Source: Bacillus alkalisoli
GTDB lineage: Bacteria > Bacillota > Bacilli > Bacillales > Bacillaceae_I
DNA: 64,000 nucleotides
Assembly: GCF_002797415.1 (NCBI RefSeq)
Contig: NZ_KZ454944.1
Location: 705,745-769,744 of the forward strand
Direction: 5' to 3'
Shown piece by piece: positions 52,578 through 60,813 of this stretch. The notes under the pieces were generated by a model. It was given only the letters and a program-made list of their open reading frames with translations. It was not told where the DNA came from and ran no database searches. The position numbers and the translations under genes were made by a program. The stretch's first letter is position 1. The number at the start of each line of letters is the position of its first letter.

Positions 52578-53861
52578 ATGCCGGTAGAAAGAAGAACACC
52601 AATACAAGTAGGGGAAGCAGTAAAAAGAATCATGCCATTTTCACCAAAAGGTAAAGTTGAATCTGTTGATTTAGTAGAGTCTTATGGTCGGTATTTAGCA
52701 GCACCATTAAAGGCAACCCACGATGTACCACCTTTTCCAAAATCACCGTATGATGGCTTTGCAATACGAGCGGAAGATTCTATTGAAGCTTCCGGACAAA
52801 ATGCAGTTGAATTTGAAATAGTAGATGAAATAGGGGCGGGCTATGTTTCTTCCAAGCAAATTGGTAAATTACAAGCAGTGAGGATCATGACCGGAGCACA
52901 AATGCCAGCCTTTACAAACGCTGTTGTTATGTTAGAGCTAACGAAAGAATATGAGCAAGACGGAAAAAAGTACATGAGCATTAAAAGACCTTTTAAACAA
53001 GGAGACAATGTTTCTTTTCAAGGTGAAGATGCGAAAAAAGGTACAGCTTTAGTAGAAAAAGGAACACCTATTAATCCTGGTGTACAAGCGCTCTTAGCGA
53101 CATTCGGTTACGGAAAAGTCCAAGTAGCCAAAAAGCCAGTCATTGGTGTGTATGCAACAGGTACAGAATTGTTAGATGTTGAGGAACCGTTAGTACCTGG
53201 AAAAATTAGAAACAGTAACTCCTATATGGTTCAAGGACAAATAAAGCGAAGCGGTGCAATTGCGAAATATTTTGGAAAACTAGAAGACGACTTTGACACG
53301 TGTTTTGAGGCGGTTAAAAATGCATTGTCACAAGTAGATATGCTTATTACAACAGGCGGCGTTTCTGTAGGAGATTATGACTACTTGCCAGCCATTTACG
53401 AAAAATTAGGTGCTAATGTGCTTTTCAATAAAGTAGCAATGCGACCTGGAAGTGTCACAACTGTTGCAAAATGGAATGGAAAACTATTGTTCGGACTATC
53501 TGGTAATCCTTCCGCTTGTTTTGTTGGATACGAATTGTTTGTAAGGCCGGTTGTCAGAACGATGTTATTTTCCGATAGTCCACATTTACAAGCTGTAGAG
53601 GCAGAACTTGGCGAAGATTTCCCAAAACCAAATCCATTCTCAAGGTTTGTAAGAGGAACACTATTTTTTGAGGGTGGAAGAGTAGTAGTTCGACCTAGCG
53701 GTTTAGATAAATCGAATGTCGTTACATCTCTTTCTGGAGCAAATGTTCTAATTGTTTTACCTGGAGGAACACGAGGTTTTCAAACAGGAATGGCAGTCAA
53801 AGCATTATTACTAGAAGACGAAACTGGTAGCGTGTGGCCGTGGGGAGAGGAAGCTGAATGA
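52578..53861 (+). CDS. moeA: MoeA, molybdopterin molybdenumtransferase
   Basis: 427 residues: PPFPKSPYDGFAIR, IMTGAQMPAFTNAVVMLE, GVYATGTELLDVEEPLVPGK, MLITTGGVSVGDYDYLP and LFGLSGNPSACFVGYELFVRP. Inserts molybdate into adenylylated molybdopterin. TAGGGAGTGAATGAA precedes ATG 52578. mobB overlaps its end by 4 nt (ATGA). Head of moeA-mobB-moaE-moaD. Confidence 0.96.
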   Translation: MPVERRTPIQVGEAVKRIMPFSPKGKVESVDLVESYGRYLAAPLKATHDVPPFPKSPYDGFAIRAEDSIEASGQNAVEFEIVDEIGAGYVSSKQIGKLQAVRIMTGAQMPAFTNAVVMLELTKEYEQDGKKYMSIKRPFKQGDNVSFQGEDAKKGTALVEKGTPINPGVQALLATFGYGKVQVAKKPVIGVYATGTELLDVEEPLVPGKIRNSNSYMVQGQIKRSGAIAKYFGKLEDDFDTCFEAVKNALSQVDMLITTGGVSVGDYDYLPAIYEKLGANVLFNKVAMRPGSVTTVAKWNGKLLFGLSGNPSACFVGYELFVRPVVRTMLFSDSPHLQAVEAELGEDFPKPNPFSRFVRGTLFFEGGRVVVRPSGLDKSNVVTSLSGANVLIVLPGGTRGFQTGMAVKALLLEDETGSVWPWGEEAE

Positions 53862-54370
53862 AAGTTATTCAAATTGTAGGCTTTCAAAATAGCGGAAAAA
53901 CAACGCTAGTGGAAAACGTAATACGTCGTTTAACGTGTAAGGGATTAGAAGTTGCAACAATCAAACATCATGGTCACGGCGGAGCGCCTGATTATGGACC
54001 GCGCAGAGATTCATTGAAACATATGGAAGCAGGTTCGACGATTTCGACGGTGGAGGGATCTGGTGGAATTCAACTCGTTTCCAATAGTCGTGGATGGAAC
54101 TTGGAGAGAATTTTATCTTTTTACAAATTTCTTGGTACGGAGACAGTTATAGTTGAAGGGTATAAGCGAGAAAAATACCCGAAAATAGTTATTTTAAGAA
54201 GTAAGCAAGACTTACATTTGTTAAAAGAATTATCGGACATAATTGCCGTTGTTGTATGGGGAGACTTAGAAATAAAGGAAGAAATACCAGTTTTCCATAT
54301 TACGGATACAGAAAAGTTATTAGAATGGATTGGGAAGGAAGTGGATCTAAGTAATGGGAAAAATGTTTGA
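53858..54370 (+). CDS. mobB: MobB, molybdopterin-guanine dinucleotide accessory GTPase
   Basis: 170 residues. P-loop GFQNSGKTTLVENVI, HHGHGG and DSLKHMEAGS, then VIVEGYKREKYPKIVI. Supports MobA in making the guanine dinucleotide form used by nitrate reductase. Start overlaps the moeA stop (ATGA), and the 3' end overlaps moaE by 17 nt, so translation is coupled. Confidence 0.94.
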   Translation: MKVIQIVGFQNSGKTTLVENVIRRLTCKGLEVATIKHHGHGGAPDYGPRRDSLKHMEAGSTISTVEGSGGIQLVSNSRGWNLERILSFYKFLGTETVIVEGYKREKYPKIVILRSKQDLHLLKELSDIIAVVVWGDLEIKEEIPVFHITDTEKLLEWIGKEVDLSNGKNV

Positions 54371-54818
54371 AATAGTATCAGCACCAATAAGTGTAGAGCA
54401 GTTGGTGAAAAAAGTAGAGCGTCGTGAAGCAGGAGCCATTACAACCTTTATTGGCACAGTACGCGAATTCACAAAAGGAAAACGAACGCTTTATTTAAAA
54501 TACGAAGCTTATGTTCCTATGGCAGAGAAAAAGTTAGCCGAAATTGGAGATGAAATAAATGAAAAGTGGGTAGATGCAAAAGTGGCCATTGCGCACAGAA
54601 TTGGTCGCCTAGACATCACGGATATTGCCGTTGTTATCGCAGTATCCACACCTCATCGTAAAGATGCCTATGAAGCAAACGAATATGCAATTGAGCGTAT
54701 TAAGCAGATCGTGCCAATTTGGAAAAAAGAACATTGGGAAGATGGCGAAATGTGGATTGGTGACCAATTGGAAAAGACCGCTTATCCTAATGGAGCACCG
54801 GAGGGAATCGAGAAATGA
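54354..54818 (+). CDS. moaE: MoaE, molybdopterin synthase large subunit
   Basis: 154 residues: GAITTFIGTVREFTKGKRTL, YLKYEAYVPMAEKKL, IAHRIGRLDITDIAVVIAVS, TPHRKDAYEAN and PIWKKEHWEDGEMWIGDQ, the catalytic lysine region. Converts precursor Z to molybdopterin with MoaD. The start could be ATG 54354 or ATG 54363. moaD begins 4 nt before its stop. Confidence 0.95.
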   Translation: MGKMFEIVSAPISVEQLVKKVERREAGAITTFIGTVREFTKGKRTLYLKYEAYVPMAEKKLAEIGDEINEKWVDAKVAIAHRIGRLDITDIAVVIAVSTPHRKDAYEANEYAIERIKQIVPIWKKEHWEDGEMWIGDQLEKTAYPNGAPEGIEK

Positions 54819-55048
54819 TTACTATTTTATTATTTTCCTTTTTACAAGAAGCTTATGGAAAAGAGAAGTTAGTCATAGACATGGAGGAAATGACTGTTTC
54901 TCAACTAAAAGAGTTGTTAAGTAAAGAATATGGACTACCGAACATGAACCAAGTAATGATCGCCGTAAACGAAGAGTTTGCATCAGATAATATGGTCGTT
55001 CGTGCAGGAGATATAGTCGCATGCATCCCACCTGTGAGTGGAGGGTAA
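54815..55048 (+). CDS. moaD: MoaD, molybdopterin synthase sulfur carrier
   Basis: 77 residues, ubiquitin-like fold, ending CIPPVSGG; the terminal Gly-Gly is adenylylated by MoeB and thiocarboxylated. Starts MITILLFSFLQEAYG. ATGA overlap with moaE indicates coupled translation. Last gene of the operon; a terminator follows. Confidence 0.94.
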   Translation: MITILLFSFLQEAYGKEKLVIDMEEMTVSQLKELLSKEYGLPNMNQVMIAVNEEFASDNMVVRAGDIVACIPPVSGG

Positions 55049-55063
55049 GCAAGGAATAGAAGC

Positions 55064-55098
55064 TACTACTGTACTTTTAAGGTTCAGTAGTTTTTTTA
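55064..55098 (+). terminator. terminator after moaD
   Basis: ACTACTG / CAGTAGT stem followed by TTTTTTT. Confidence 0.75.
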
Positions 55099-55104
55099 GT
55101 TAAG

Positions 55105-55300
55105 ATGGATTGAAACACAAAGTTGGAAGATTGAAACAGAAACGCTTTAGATTGAAACACAAATATTATTAATTGAAACACAAGCATAGTTAAATTATGT
55201 CCACAAGGAAAATTGAAACACAAATGCAGTAAATTGAAACAGAAACTAATCAGATTGAAACACAAATCAAAAGAATTGAAACACAAGTTAAAACGAAACA
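55105..55300 (+). repeat. array of about eight ATTGAAACACAAA repeats, about 21-bp period
   Basis: GATTGAAACACAAAGTTGGAA, GATTGAAACAGAAACGCTTTA, GATTGAAACACAAATATTATT and further copies follow at 21-22 bp, with one gap of about 40 bp. The 13-nt core is conserved and the 8-9 nt between cores vary. Located just past the moaD terminator. Confidence 0.82.
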
Positions 55301-55393
55301 TTCAACTTATAACAAAAACATCTTCATTATTAAAATGTTTTTTTATTTTGATAGTTGCTTTTATGTTTATTGTTTCAATTTGTTTACTTTTCA

Positions 55394-55526
55394 GCTGTTG
55401 AATTCCACGCATATCGGAGACTCCTGCGGGAGAAGCGGGGAGCGGGAGACCCCGCAAGAGCGGAGCGATGAGGAGGCTCCCGGCCCGCCCGCGGAAAGCG
55501 AAGATATGCGTGGAATTCAACAGCGG
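55394..55526. repeat. palindromic element B copy
   Basis: Arms GCTGTTGAATTCCACGCATA and TATGCGTGGAATTCAACAGC are perfect complements; full standard core. Confidence 0.9.
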
Positions 55527-55565
55527 TATTAAAAAGTATGAAAAAAATTCACTTTCTCGCCATAA

Positions 55566-55608
55566 AGTGATTAATATCACAGTTAGCATCTGACCCATCT
55601 CTTATAAT
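55566..55608 (+). promoter_or_regulatory. Fnr-dependent promoter of the NarI-like gene
   Basis: AGTGATTAATATCACA (55566-55581, one mismatch), 21 bp, TATAAT (55603-55608). Confidence 0.75.
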
Positions 55609-55640
55609 AAAAGTAACTTAAAAGAAAAAGGGTGAAACAA

Positions 55641-56108
55641 GTGAATATAATGGATATCATCCTGTGGGTTATTACTCCCTACACATTCGTTGCAATAGGG
55701 ATTATGGCGTTTATTTGGAAACATGATTATCGACTACAAGAAGAGTCTGAAGCTCAAAACGTTAAAATAGAAAAGAAATCCATCCTACTATTAAAAATTT
55801 GCTCACTAGGTTATGTATTAACTGGTGCATCTATTGTTTTATTGTTCAAAGTTTACTCGGTTCACACGTTTTTATTCAGTTGGATCATCGGGCTTGTTAC
55901 TTTAAATCCAAACATGAACCAAATTGCACAACAACCGGCCATCCTGGCAATTCACGTATTTTTTGCAATTGCAATGTTCGTTCTTTTTATGAAAAATATT
56001 AATTTTTTTTACAAAACAATCATCGCTTTCAAAACGAGAGAATACAAATGGAATGCACAATTACCGTCCATTAACCAACAAAAACTAGAAGAAAAGATGA
56101 GCAGATAA
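55641..56108 (+). CDS. NarI-like integral membrane protein (155 aa), unknown role
   Basis: Four probable helices. The N-terminus (IMDIILWVITPYTFVAIGIM) resembles the first helix of nitrate reductase gamma subunit NarI, and the following KHDYRLQEESE loop fits too. NarI is about 225 residues with four heme-ligand histidines; this protein is shorter and has few helix histidines (one in LAIHVFFAIAMF), so heme binding is doubtful. No narGHJ genes adjoin it. GTG 55641 follows AAGGGTGAAACAA; ATG 55650 is an alternative. Fnr promoter upstream. Confidence 0.65.
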   Translation: MNIMDIILWVITPYTFVAIGIMAFIWKHDYRLQEESEAQNVKIEKKSILLLKICSLGYVLTGASIVLLFKVYSVHTFLFSWIIGLVTLNPNMNQIAQQPAILAIHVFFAIAMFVLFMKNINFFYKTIIAFKTREYKWNAQLPSINQQKLEEKMSR

Positions 56109-56127
56109 TCTGGCTCATTTTTTTTTG
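56096..56127 (+). terminator. terminator overlapping the NarI-like stop codon
   Basis: ATGAGC / GCTCAT arms with AGATAATCTG between, then nine T. Confidence 0.78.
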
Positions 56128-56151
56128 CCTTTTTAGATGATAAACTAAACA

Positions 56152-56285
56152 CCGCTGTTGATTGGAGAGCAAATCTTCGCTTTCCGCGGGCGGGCCGGGA
56201 GCCTCCTCATCGCATTCGCGACTGCGGGGTCTCCCGCTCCCCGCTTCTCCCGCAGGAGTCTCCGACTTGCGCTCCAATCAACAGC
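56152..56285. repeat. palindromic element B copy
   Basis: Arms CCGCTGTTGATTGGAGAGCA and TTGCGCTCCAATCAACAGCT; inverted orientation, full core. Confidence 0.88.
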
Positions 56286-56350
56286 TAGAAAGGAATTTTA
56301 TATTAGCGTCAATTTTATTACATCTTCCCCTTTAAACTAATTTGAAGGAA

Positions 56351-56393
56351 TGTGACGAACATCACAAACAACCTAATCGTGAAAGTTTATAAT
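56351..56393 (+). promoter_or_regulatory. Fnr-dependent promoter of ywiC
   Basis: TGTGACGAACATCACA (56351-56366), 21 bp, TATAAT (56388-56393). Confidence 0.88.
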
Positions 56394-56422
56394 AAAGGTA
56401 GTAAAACAAAGAGGTGATAGAG

Positions 56423-57136
56423 ATGAAACCATTAATGCCAAAGCAGCACGGAGCATGGGCAATGTTGATTATTCCGTTTTTATTAGGGGTTATAGCTGGA
56501 AAGCCTAGTATATATCATATTCCACTTTTTCTTGGCTGGTTTTTCTTATATTTAGCTACCAATCCGTTACTCATGTTAGTAAAAAAGAAGAAAGTTCAAC
56601 TTTATCTAAAATGGACCATTATTTATGCTATTCCATCCATCCTATTTTTACTTATAACGCTTATCAAAAATCCAACTTTATTTTATTTTGGATTAAGCAT
56701 GATTCCATTTTTCTTTATTAATGCTTATTTTGCAAAAATAAAAAATGAGAGAGCCATTTGGAACGATTTTAGTGCCATTATCGTTTTTTGTATTGGAGGT
56801 CTAGCAAGTTACTTCCTTGGTACGAACACACTTGATGAAACAGCTTGGCTGCTATTCACATTAAGCTTACTATTTTTTGTGGGAAGTACTTTTTACGTGA
56901 AAACAATGATCCGAGAGAAGAACAGCTCAACATATAAGTACTTATCATGGGGTTATCACATTGCAGTAATAATTGGACTACCAATACTCGGATACGCAGC
57001 TTTTATTTTTGCATTCTTACCAAGCTTAGTAAGAGCTATTTATTTTCACGGTAAAAATGTAAGTGTCATGAAAGTCGGCATTTATGAGATTGTTAACTCT
57101 GTCCTCTTTTTTATAGGAGTCATTATATTTATATAA
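56423..57136 (+). CDS. ywiC: YwiC-like membrane protein
   Basis: 237 residues, about seven helices, with the N-terminal signature MKPLMPKQHGAWAMLIIPFL. In B. subtilis ywiC lies beside fnr and narGHJI and is anaerobically expressed; its function is unknown. Here it also sits next to an fnr gene and has its own Fnr promoter. GAGGTGATAGAG precedes ATG 56423. Confidence 0.85.
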   Translation: MKPLMPKQHGAWAMLIIPFLLGVIAGKPSIYHIPLFLGWFFLYLATNPLLMLVKKKKVQLYLKWTIIYAIPSILFLLITLIKNPTLFYFGLSMIPFFFINAYFAKIKNERAIWNDFSAIIVFCIGGLASYFLGTNTLDETAWLLFTLSLLFFVGSTFYVKTMIREKNSSTYKYLSWGYHIAVIIGLPILGYAAFIFAFLPSLVRAIYFHGKNVSVMKVGIYEIVNSVLFFIGVIIFI

Positions 57137-57176
57137 AGCTATGCTAAAGGTTGAGATGATTCTAGATACCTATCTA

Positions 57177-57304
57177 GCAGTTGATTTCCGTGCAAGTCGG
57201 AGACTCCTGCGGGAGTAGCGGGGGCCGGGAGACCCCACAGGCGAAGCCGAGGAGGCTCCATCCACCCCGCGGAAAGCTAAGGCTTGCACGGAAATCAACA
57301 GCGG
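57177..57304. repeat. palindromic element B copy
   Basis: Arms GCAGTTGATTTCCGTGCAAG and CTTGCACGGAAATCAACAGC; core standard. Lies between convergent ywiC and fnr1. Confidence 0.9.
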
Positions 57305-57317
57305 TGTTACATAGCAA

Positions 57318-57353
57318 AAATAAAAAGAGCAGAATTATTTCCTTTCTGCTCTT
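57318..57353 (-). terminator. terminator of fnr1
   Basis: On the minus strand AAGAGCAG / CTGCTCTT followed by TTTATTTTT; the stem begins at the stop codon. Confidence 0.75.
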
Positions 57354-58038
57354 AGTCAATACTACAAAGTTCCACAGGGCAACCTTCGCAGTTGATTTCT
57401 AGTTTTAAAAAGTCTAAATCATGGATGGTAATTTTACCTTTATCGATAGATAAAATATTGTTTTTCTTTAAATCGCTTAGCATTCTGTTTACAACTTCAC
57501 GAGAGGTGCCACAATAGTTAGCGAGCTCTTGGTTTGTTAATGGAGTATTTATTAGTATGCCGTTCTCTTTCAATATGCCGTAACTGTTTGTCATGCGTAT
57601 CAACGTGGAGTATAGGGCGCCTTTTTTTCCGTTCAATACTAAGTCGCGAAATTTCGTTTGTGTTTTTCTAAAATGGTTGCTCATCCATTTCATATATTCT
57701 AAAGCAAGGTGGCTGCTTTCGGAAAGTTTTTGTTCTAGCGCTTCTTTTGGTACAACGACAACTTTTCCTGATTCGATTACTTTTGCAGTAAGCATGTAAA
57801 CAGCTCCAGAACAAAATAGGGTCAGTTCCCCAACAATATCGTCCTTACTGCACAATCTCATTGTTAATTCTTGTCCGTCTGGGGTGATTTTACTCATTTG
57901 TATTTTGCCATCTAAAATGACATAAATTTCTTTTGCTTCTACACCTTCTTGAAATAAGTAAGTACCTTTTTTTATTTCTTGCGTTTTTTCAAAAGTGAGC
58001 AAAAAGTCTTTTAAGTCTTTAGATATTTTATCTGGCAT
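57352..58038 (-). CDS. fnr: Fnr paralogue 1, oxygen-sensing Crp/Fnr regulator
   Basis: 228 residues from the preferred ATG 58038 (after AAAGTGGTGATCC; ATG 58080 also possible). A cyclic-nucleotide-type beta-barrel (TYLFQEGVEAKEIYVILDGK, DIVGELTLF) is followed by a dimer helix and HTH (ELANYCGTSREVVNRMLSDL). The C-terminal NCEGCPVELCSID gives C-x2-C-x4-C, which with an aspartate holds the 4Fe-4S cluster in B. subtilis Fnr. It binds TGTGA-N6-TCACA under anaerobiosis. No Fnr box is seen in its own upstream region. Confidence 0.92.
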   Translation of the reverse strand: MPDKISKDLKDFLLTFEKTQEIKKGTYLFQEGVEAKEIYVILDGKIQMSKITPDGQELTMRLCSKDDIVGELTLFCSGAVYMLTAKVIESGKVVVVPKEALEQKLSESSHLALEYMKWMSNHFRKTQTKFRDLVLNGKKGALYSTLIRMTNSYGILKENGILINTPLTNQELANYCGTSREVVNRMLSDLKKNNILSIDKGKITIHDLDFLKLEINCEGCPVELCSID

Positions 58039-58176
58039 TGGATCACCACTTTCTAAAAATTGTATTAGTTTAACGACCATAAGTTTATTTACCCTATTGT
58101 AACGTTATTATTGCTAAAAAGCTATATCGAAAATATTTGTTTTAAAACAATCGACTTACATATAAGGAGTGATCAT

Positions 58177-58767
58177 GTGAACGAGGTTACAGGGATTTTG
58201 TTGTCTGGAGGTAAGTCTAGTAGATTTGGCAGTCCGAAAGCATTTGCCAAGTTTAACGAAAAGGAGATGTACGAGTACTCTTTAGACATTCTGGAAGAAA
58301 TGACAAATGAAGTGGTTATAAGTAGCTCTCCAATATTAACTCCAACTTTTCAAGCAAAAGGGTTTAAAAACATCGTGGAAGATGTAGCGCCTTTTCTCGG
58401 CAAAGGGCCACTTGCTGGGATATACAGCTGCATGAAAAGAGCTCCTTCACAATGGTATGTTGTTCTGCCTTGTGATATGCCTCTACTTTCTAAAAAGATG
58501 ATGAACATTATGCTTGATAAACGAACGAAAGACGTTGATGCTATCCTCCCAGATGCTTTCGGACGTGTGCAGCCATTAGTTGGGATTTACTACTCAAGCG
58601 TTATGGCCATTTTAGAAAAGAAGTTAAGAGAAGACAAACTAAAAATGATGGAATTCATACAAGATTTAAACGTCACTTATTTAAATGAAAACCAATTACA
58701 CATACAGGATGATATCTTTCAAAATGTTAACCGGGAGACGGATCTTATAAATATGAAAGGTTTGTGA
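58177..58767 (+). CDS. mobA: MobA, molybdenum cofactor guanylyltransferase
   Basis: 196 residues: N-terminal nucleotide-binding LLSGGKSSRFGSPKAFAKF, GPLAGIYSCMKRA and LPCDMPLLSKKMM. Adds GMP to molybdopterin. The start is GTG 58177 behind AAGGAGTGATCAT; the long upstream in-frame extension is not supported. It is divergent from fnr1, and no Fnr box is evident in the 140-bp gap. The next Fnr promoter lies at its 3' end. Confidence 0.9.
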   Translation: MNEVTGILLSGGKSSRFGSPKAFAKFNEKEMYEYSLDILEEMTNEVVISSSPILTPTFQAKGFKNIVEDVAPFLGKGPLAGIYSCMKRAPSQWYVVLPCDMPLLSKKMMNIMLDKRTKDVDAILPDAFGRVQPLVGIYYSSVMAILEKKLREDKLKMMEFIQDLNVTYLNENQLHIQDDIFQNVNRETDLINMKGL

Positions 58768-58780
58768 CTCATGAAGAAAT

Positions 58781-58823
58781 TGTGATGCATCTCACATACT
58801 ATCCTTCCTCGTTCTTTTACAAT
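58781..58823 (+). promoter_or_regulatory. Fnr-dependent promoter of the radical SAM gene
   Basis: TGTGATGCATCTCACA (58781-58796), 21 bp, TACAAT (58818-58823). Confidence 0.86.
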
Positions 58824-58852
58824 AAAAGTATAAAAGTGAGGGAGGAAACGCT

Positions 58853-59974
58853 ATGTGGGACAGAGATTTTAACGAAGATCCGTTTATTGTCATTTGGGAA
58901 TTAACAAGGGCATGTGAACTAAAGTGTTTACATTGTCGAGCTGAAGCCCAATACATGCGCGACCCGAGAGAAATAACGTTTGAAGAAGGAAAAAAGTTAA
59001 TTGATCAAATATATGATATGAAAAATCCATTACTTGTGTTTACTGGCGGAGATCCTTTAATGAGGCCAGACGTATATGATATCGCCAAATATGCCATTGA
59101 TAAAGGTGTTCGCGTATCCATGACACCTAGTGCAACACCGAATGTAACAAAAGAAGCGATACAAAAAGCGAAAGAAGTAGGGTTATCACGCTGGGCATTT
59201 AGTTTAGATGGGCCAACTGCTGAAATACATGATCACTTCCGCGGAACGAGCGGGTCATTTCAATTAACGATGGACGCTATTTCGTATTTGCATGAACTAG
59301 AGATTCCCATTCAAATCAATACAGTAATTTCTAATTATAACTTACATGTTCTAGATGATATGCTTGAACTCGTGGAGAAACTAGGATGTGTGTTATGGAG
59401 TGTATTTTTCCTCGTACCAACTGGTCGTGGTAAAGAGTCCGATATGATTTCTCCTGCTGAACATGAAAAAGTGTTTCGTTGGTTATATGAAGCAAGTAAG
59501 CGAGTTCCGTTTGATATAAAAACAACAGCGGCTCAACATTATCGTCGTGTTGTTATTCAACAAAAGAAAAAAGAAACGCAGAATGCGGAAAAGCTCATTC
59601 AATATAAGCATGCTTTAACTAAAGGACTAACAGGTTCTATTGATGGATTAGGAAGAGCTCCTAAAGGAGTAAACGATGGAAACGGCTTTCTATTTATTTC
59701 TCATATTGGAGATGTATATCCAAGCGGCTTGTTACCGATAAAAGCAGGAAACATTAGAGAGCAACCGTTAGCAGAAATTTATCGGGAGTCACCGTTGTTT
59801 AAAGAGTTGCGTAATCCTGACCTTTATAAAGGAAAATGCGGCGTATGTGAATTCCGATTTGTATGTGGCGGATCAAGATCTCGAGCATACGCATTAACAG
59901 GTGACTATTTAGAAAGCGAACCGTATTGTGTGTACATTCCAGAGGCAATGCGTGGGAAAAAAGTAGCAAAATAG
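58853..59974 (+). CDS. radical SAM/SPASM protein (NirJ/AhbD-like)
   Basis: 373 residues. Radical SAM cluster CELKCLHCRAEA near residue 22, GGDPLMRPDVYD, SLDGPTAEIHDHFRG, then a C-terminal SPASM-type auxiliary Fe-S region: DVYPSGLLPIKAGNIREQP, CGVCEFRFVCGGSRSRAYA and a final Cys in EPYCVYIP. This resembles heme d1/alternative-heme enzymes NirJ and AhbD and related maturases. The Fnr promoter and neighbouring nitrate genes suggest anaerobic heme or cofactor maturation; the exact reaction is not readable. GAGGGAGGAAACGCT precedes the ATG. Confidence 0.88.
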   Translation: MWDRDFNEDPFIVIWELTRACELKCLHCRAEAQYMRDPREITFEEGKKLIDQIYDMKNPLLVFTGGDPLMRPDVYDIAKYAIDKGVRVSMTPSATPNVTKEAIQKAKEVGLSRWAFSLDGPTAEIHDHFRGTSGSFQLTMDAISYLHELEIPIQINTVISNYNLHVLDDMLELVEKLGCVLWSVFFLVPTGRGKESDMISPAEHEKVFRWLYEASKRVPFDIKTTAAQHYRRVVIQQKKKETQNAEKLIQYKHALTKGLTGSIDGLGRAPKGVNDGNGFLFISHIGDVYPSGLLPIKAGNIREQPLAEIYRESPLFKELRNPDLYKGKCGVCEFRFVCGGSRSRAYALTGDYLESEPYCVYIPEAMRGKKVAK

Positions 59975-60007
59975 CAATGTTGTACATTTGTTTTGGTATA
60001 TAAACCG

Positions 60008-60056
60008 TGCCGATTGAATGACCGCTTTCCGCAGGGGAAGCGGTCGTTCAATCGGT
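60008..60056. repeat. element B, miniature copy 2
   Basis: GCCGATTGAATGACCGCTT and AAGCGGTCGTTCAATCGG form a long near-perfect stem around TCCGCAGGGG. It follows the radical SAM gene and could double as its terminator. Confidence 0.75.
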
Positions 60057-60164
60057 ACTTTACTTTCAGATTATATTTTTTTCTCATCACAAAAACTTTC
60101 TCACATACTTCTAATTCCTCTTTTATGTAAAGTTCATTTTTACTTTTCTTTGTGTTACATAAGC

Positions 60165-60745
60165 TTGAGAGACCTCTTCATGTTCATTTTAGAATTTTTC
60201 TTTTTTGAAAATGAATGTGAAAGACCTCTTCATGTTCATTTTAGAATTTTTCTTTTTTGAAAATGAATGTGAAAGACCTCTTCATGTTCATTTTAGAATT
60301 TTTCTTTTTTGAAAATGAATGTGAAAGACTTCTTCATGATCATTTTAGAATTTTTCTTTTTTGAAAATGAATGTGAAAGACTTCTTCATGATCATTTTAG
60401 AGTTTTTATTTAGTGAAAATGAACGTGAAAGACCGCTTCATGTTCATTTTAGAGTTTTTATTTAGTGAAAATGAACGTGAGAGACCGCTTCATGTTCATT
60501 TTAGAATTTTTCTTTTTTGAAAATGAATGTGAAAGACCGCTTCATGTTCATTTTAGAGTTTTTCTTTTTTGAAAATGAACGTGAGAGACCGCTTCATGTT
60601 CATTTTAGAGTTTTTCTTTGGTGAAAATGAATGTGAAAGACCGCTTCATGATCATTTTAGAGTTTTTCTTTAGTGAAAATGAACGTGAGAGACCGCTTCA
60701 TGTTCACTTTTTGAATTTTTCTATGATGAAAATGAACGTTAAAGG
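60165..60745 (+). repeat. tandem array of 52-bp hairpin units, about eleven copies
   Basis: Unit: GAAAATGAATGTGAAAGACC, TCTTCATGTTCATTTTAGAA, TTTTTCTTTTTT. AAAATGAACGTGAA and TTCATGTTCATTTT within each unit are complementary with one mismatch, giving a stem of about 14 bp with an 8-nt loop. Copies vary (ATGTTC or ATGATC; CTTTTTT or ATTTAGT). Open frames across it are by-products of the repeat. Confidence 0.92.
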
Positions 60746-60785
60746 CAAGCCTATAGTTATCTCCCATTCTCTATTTTTAGCAACA

Positions 60786-60812
60786 CTAAAAAAACCAGCT
60801 TCTCAGCTGGCC
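60786..60812 (-). terminator. terminator of fnr2
   Basis: On the minus strand CCAGCT-GAGA-AGCTGG followed by TTTTTTT. Confidence 0.9.
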
Positions 60813-60813
60813 T

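Noticed and set aside
55105-55300. CRISPR-like array with GAAAC-containing repeats
   Set aside because: The core is only about 13 nt, spacers are 8-9 nt, and no cas genes are near. It is a short-period intergenic repeat.
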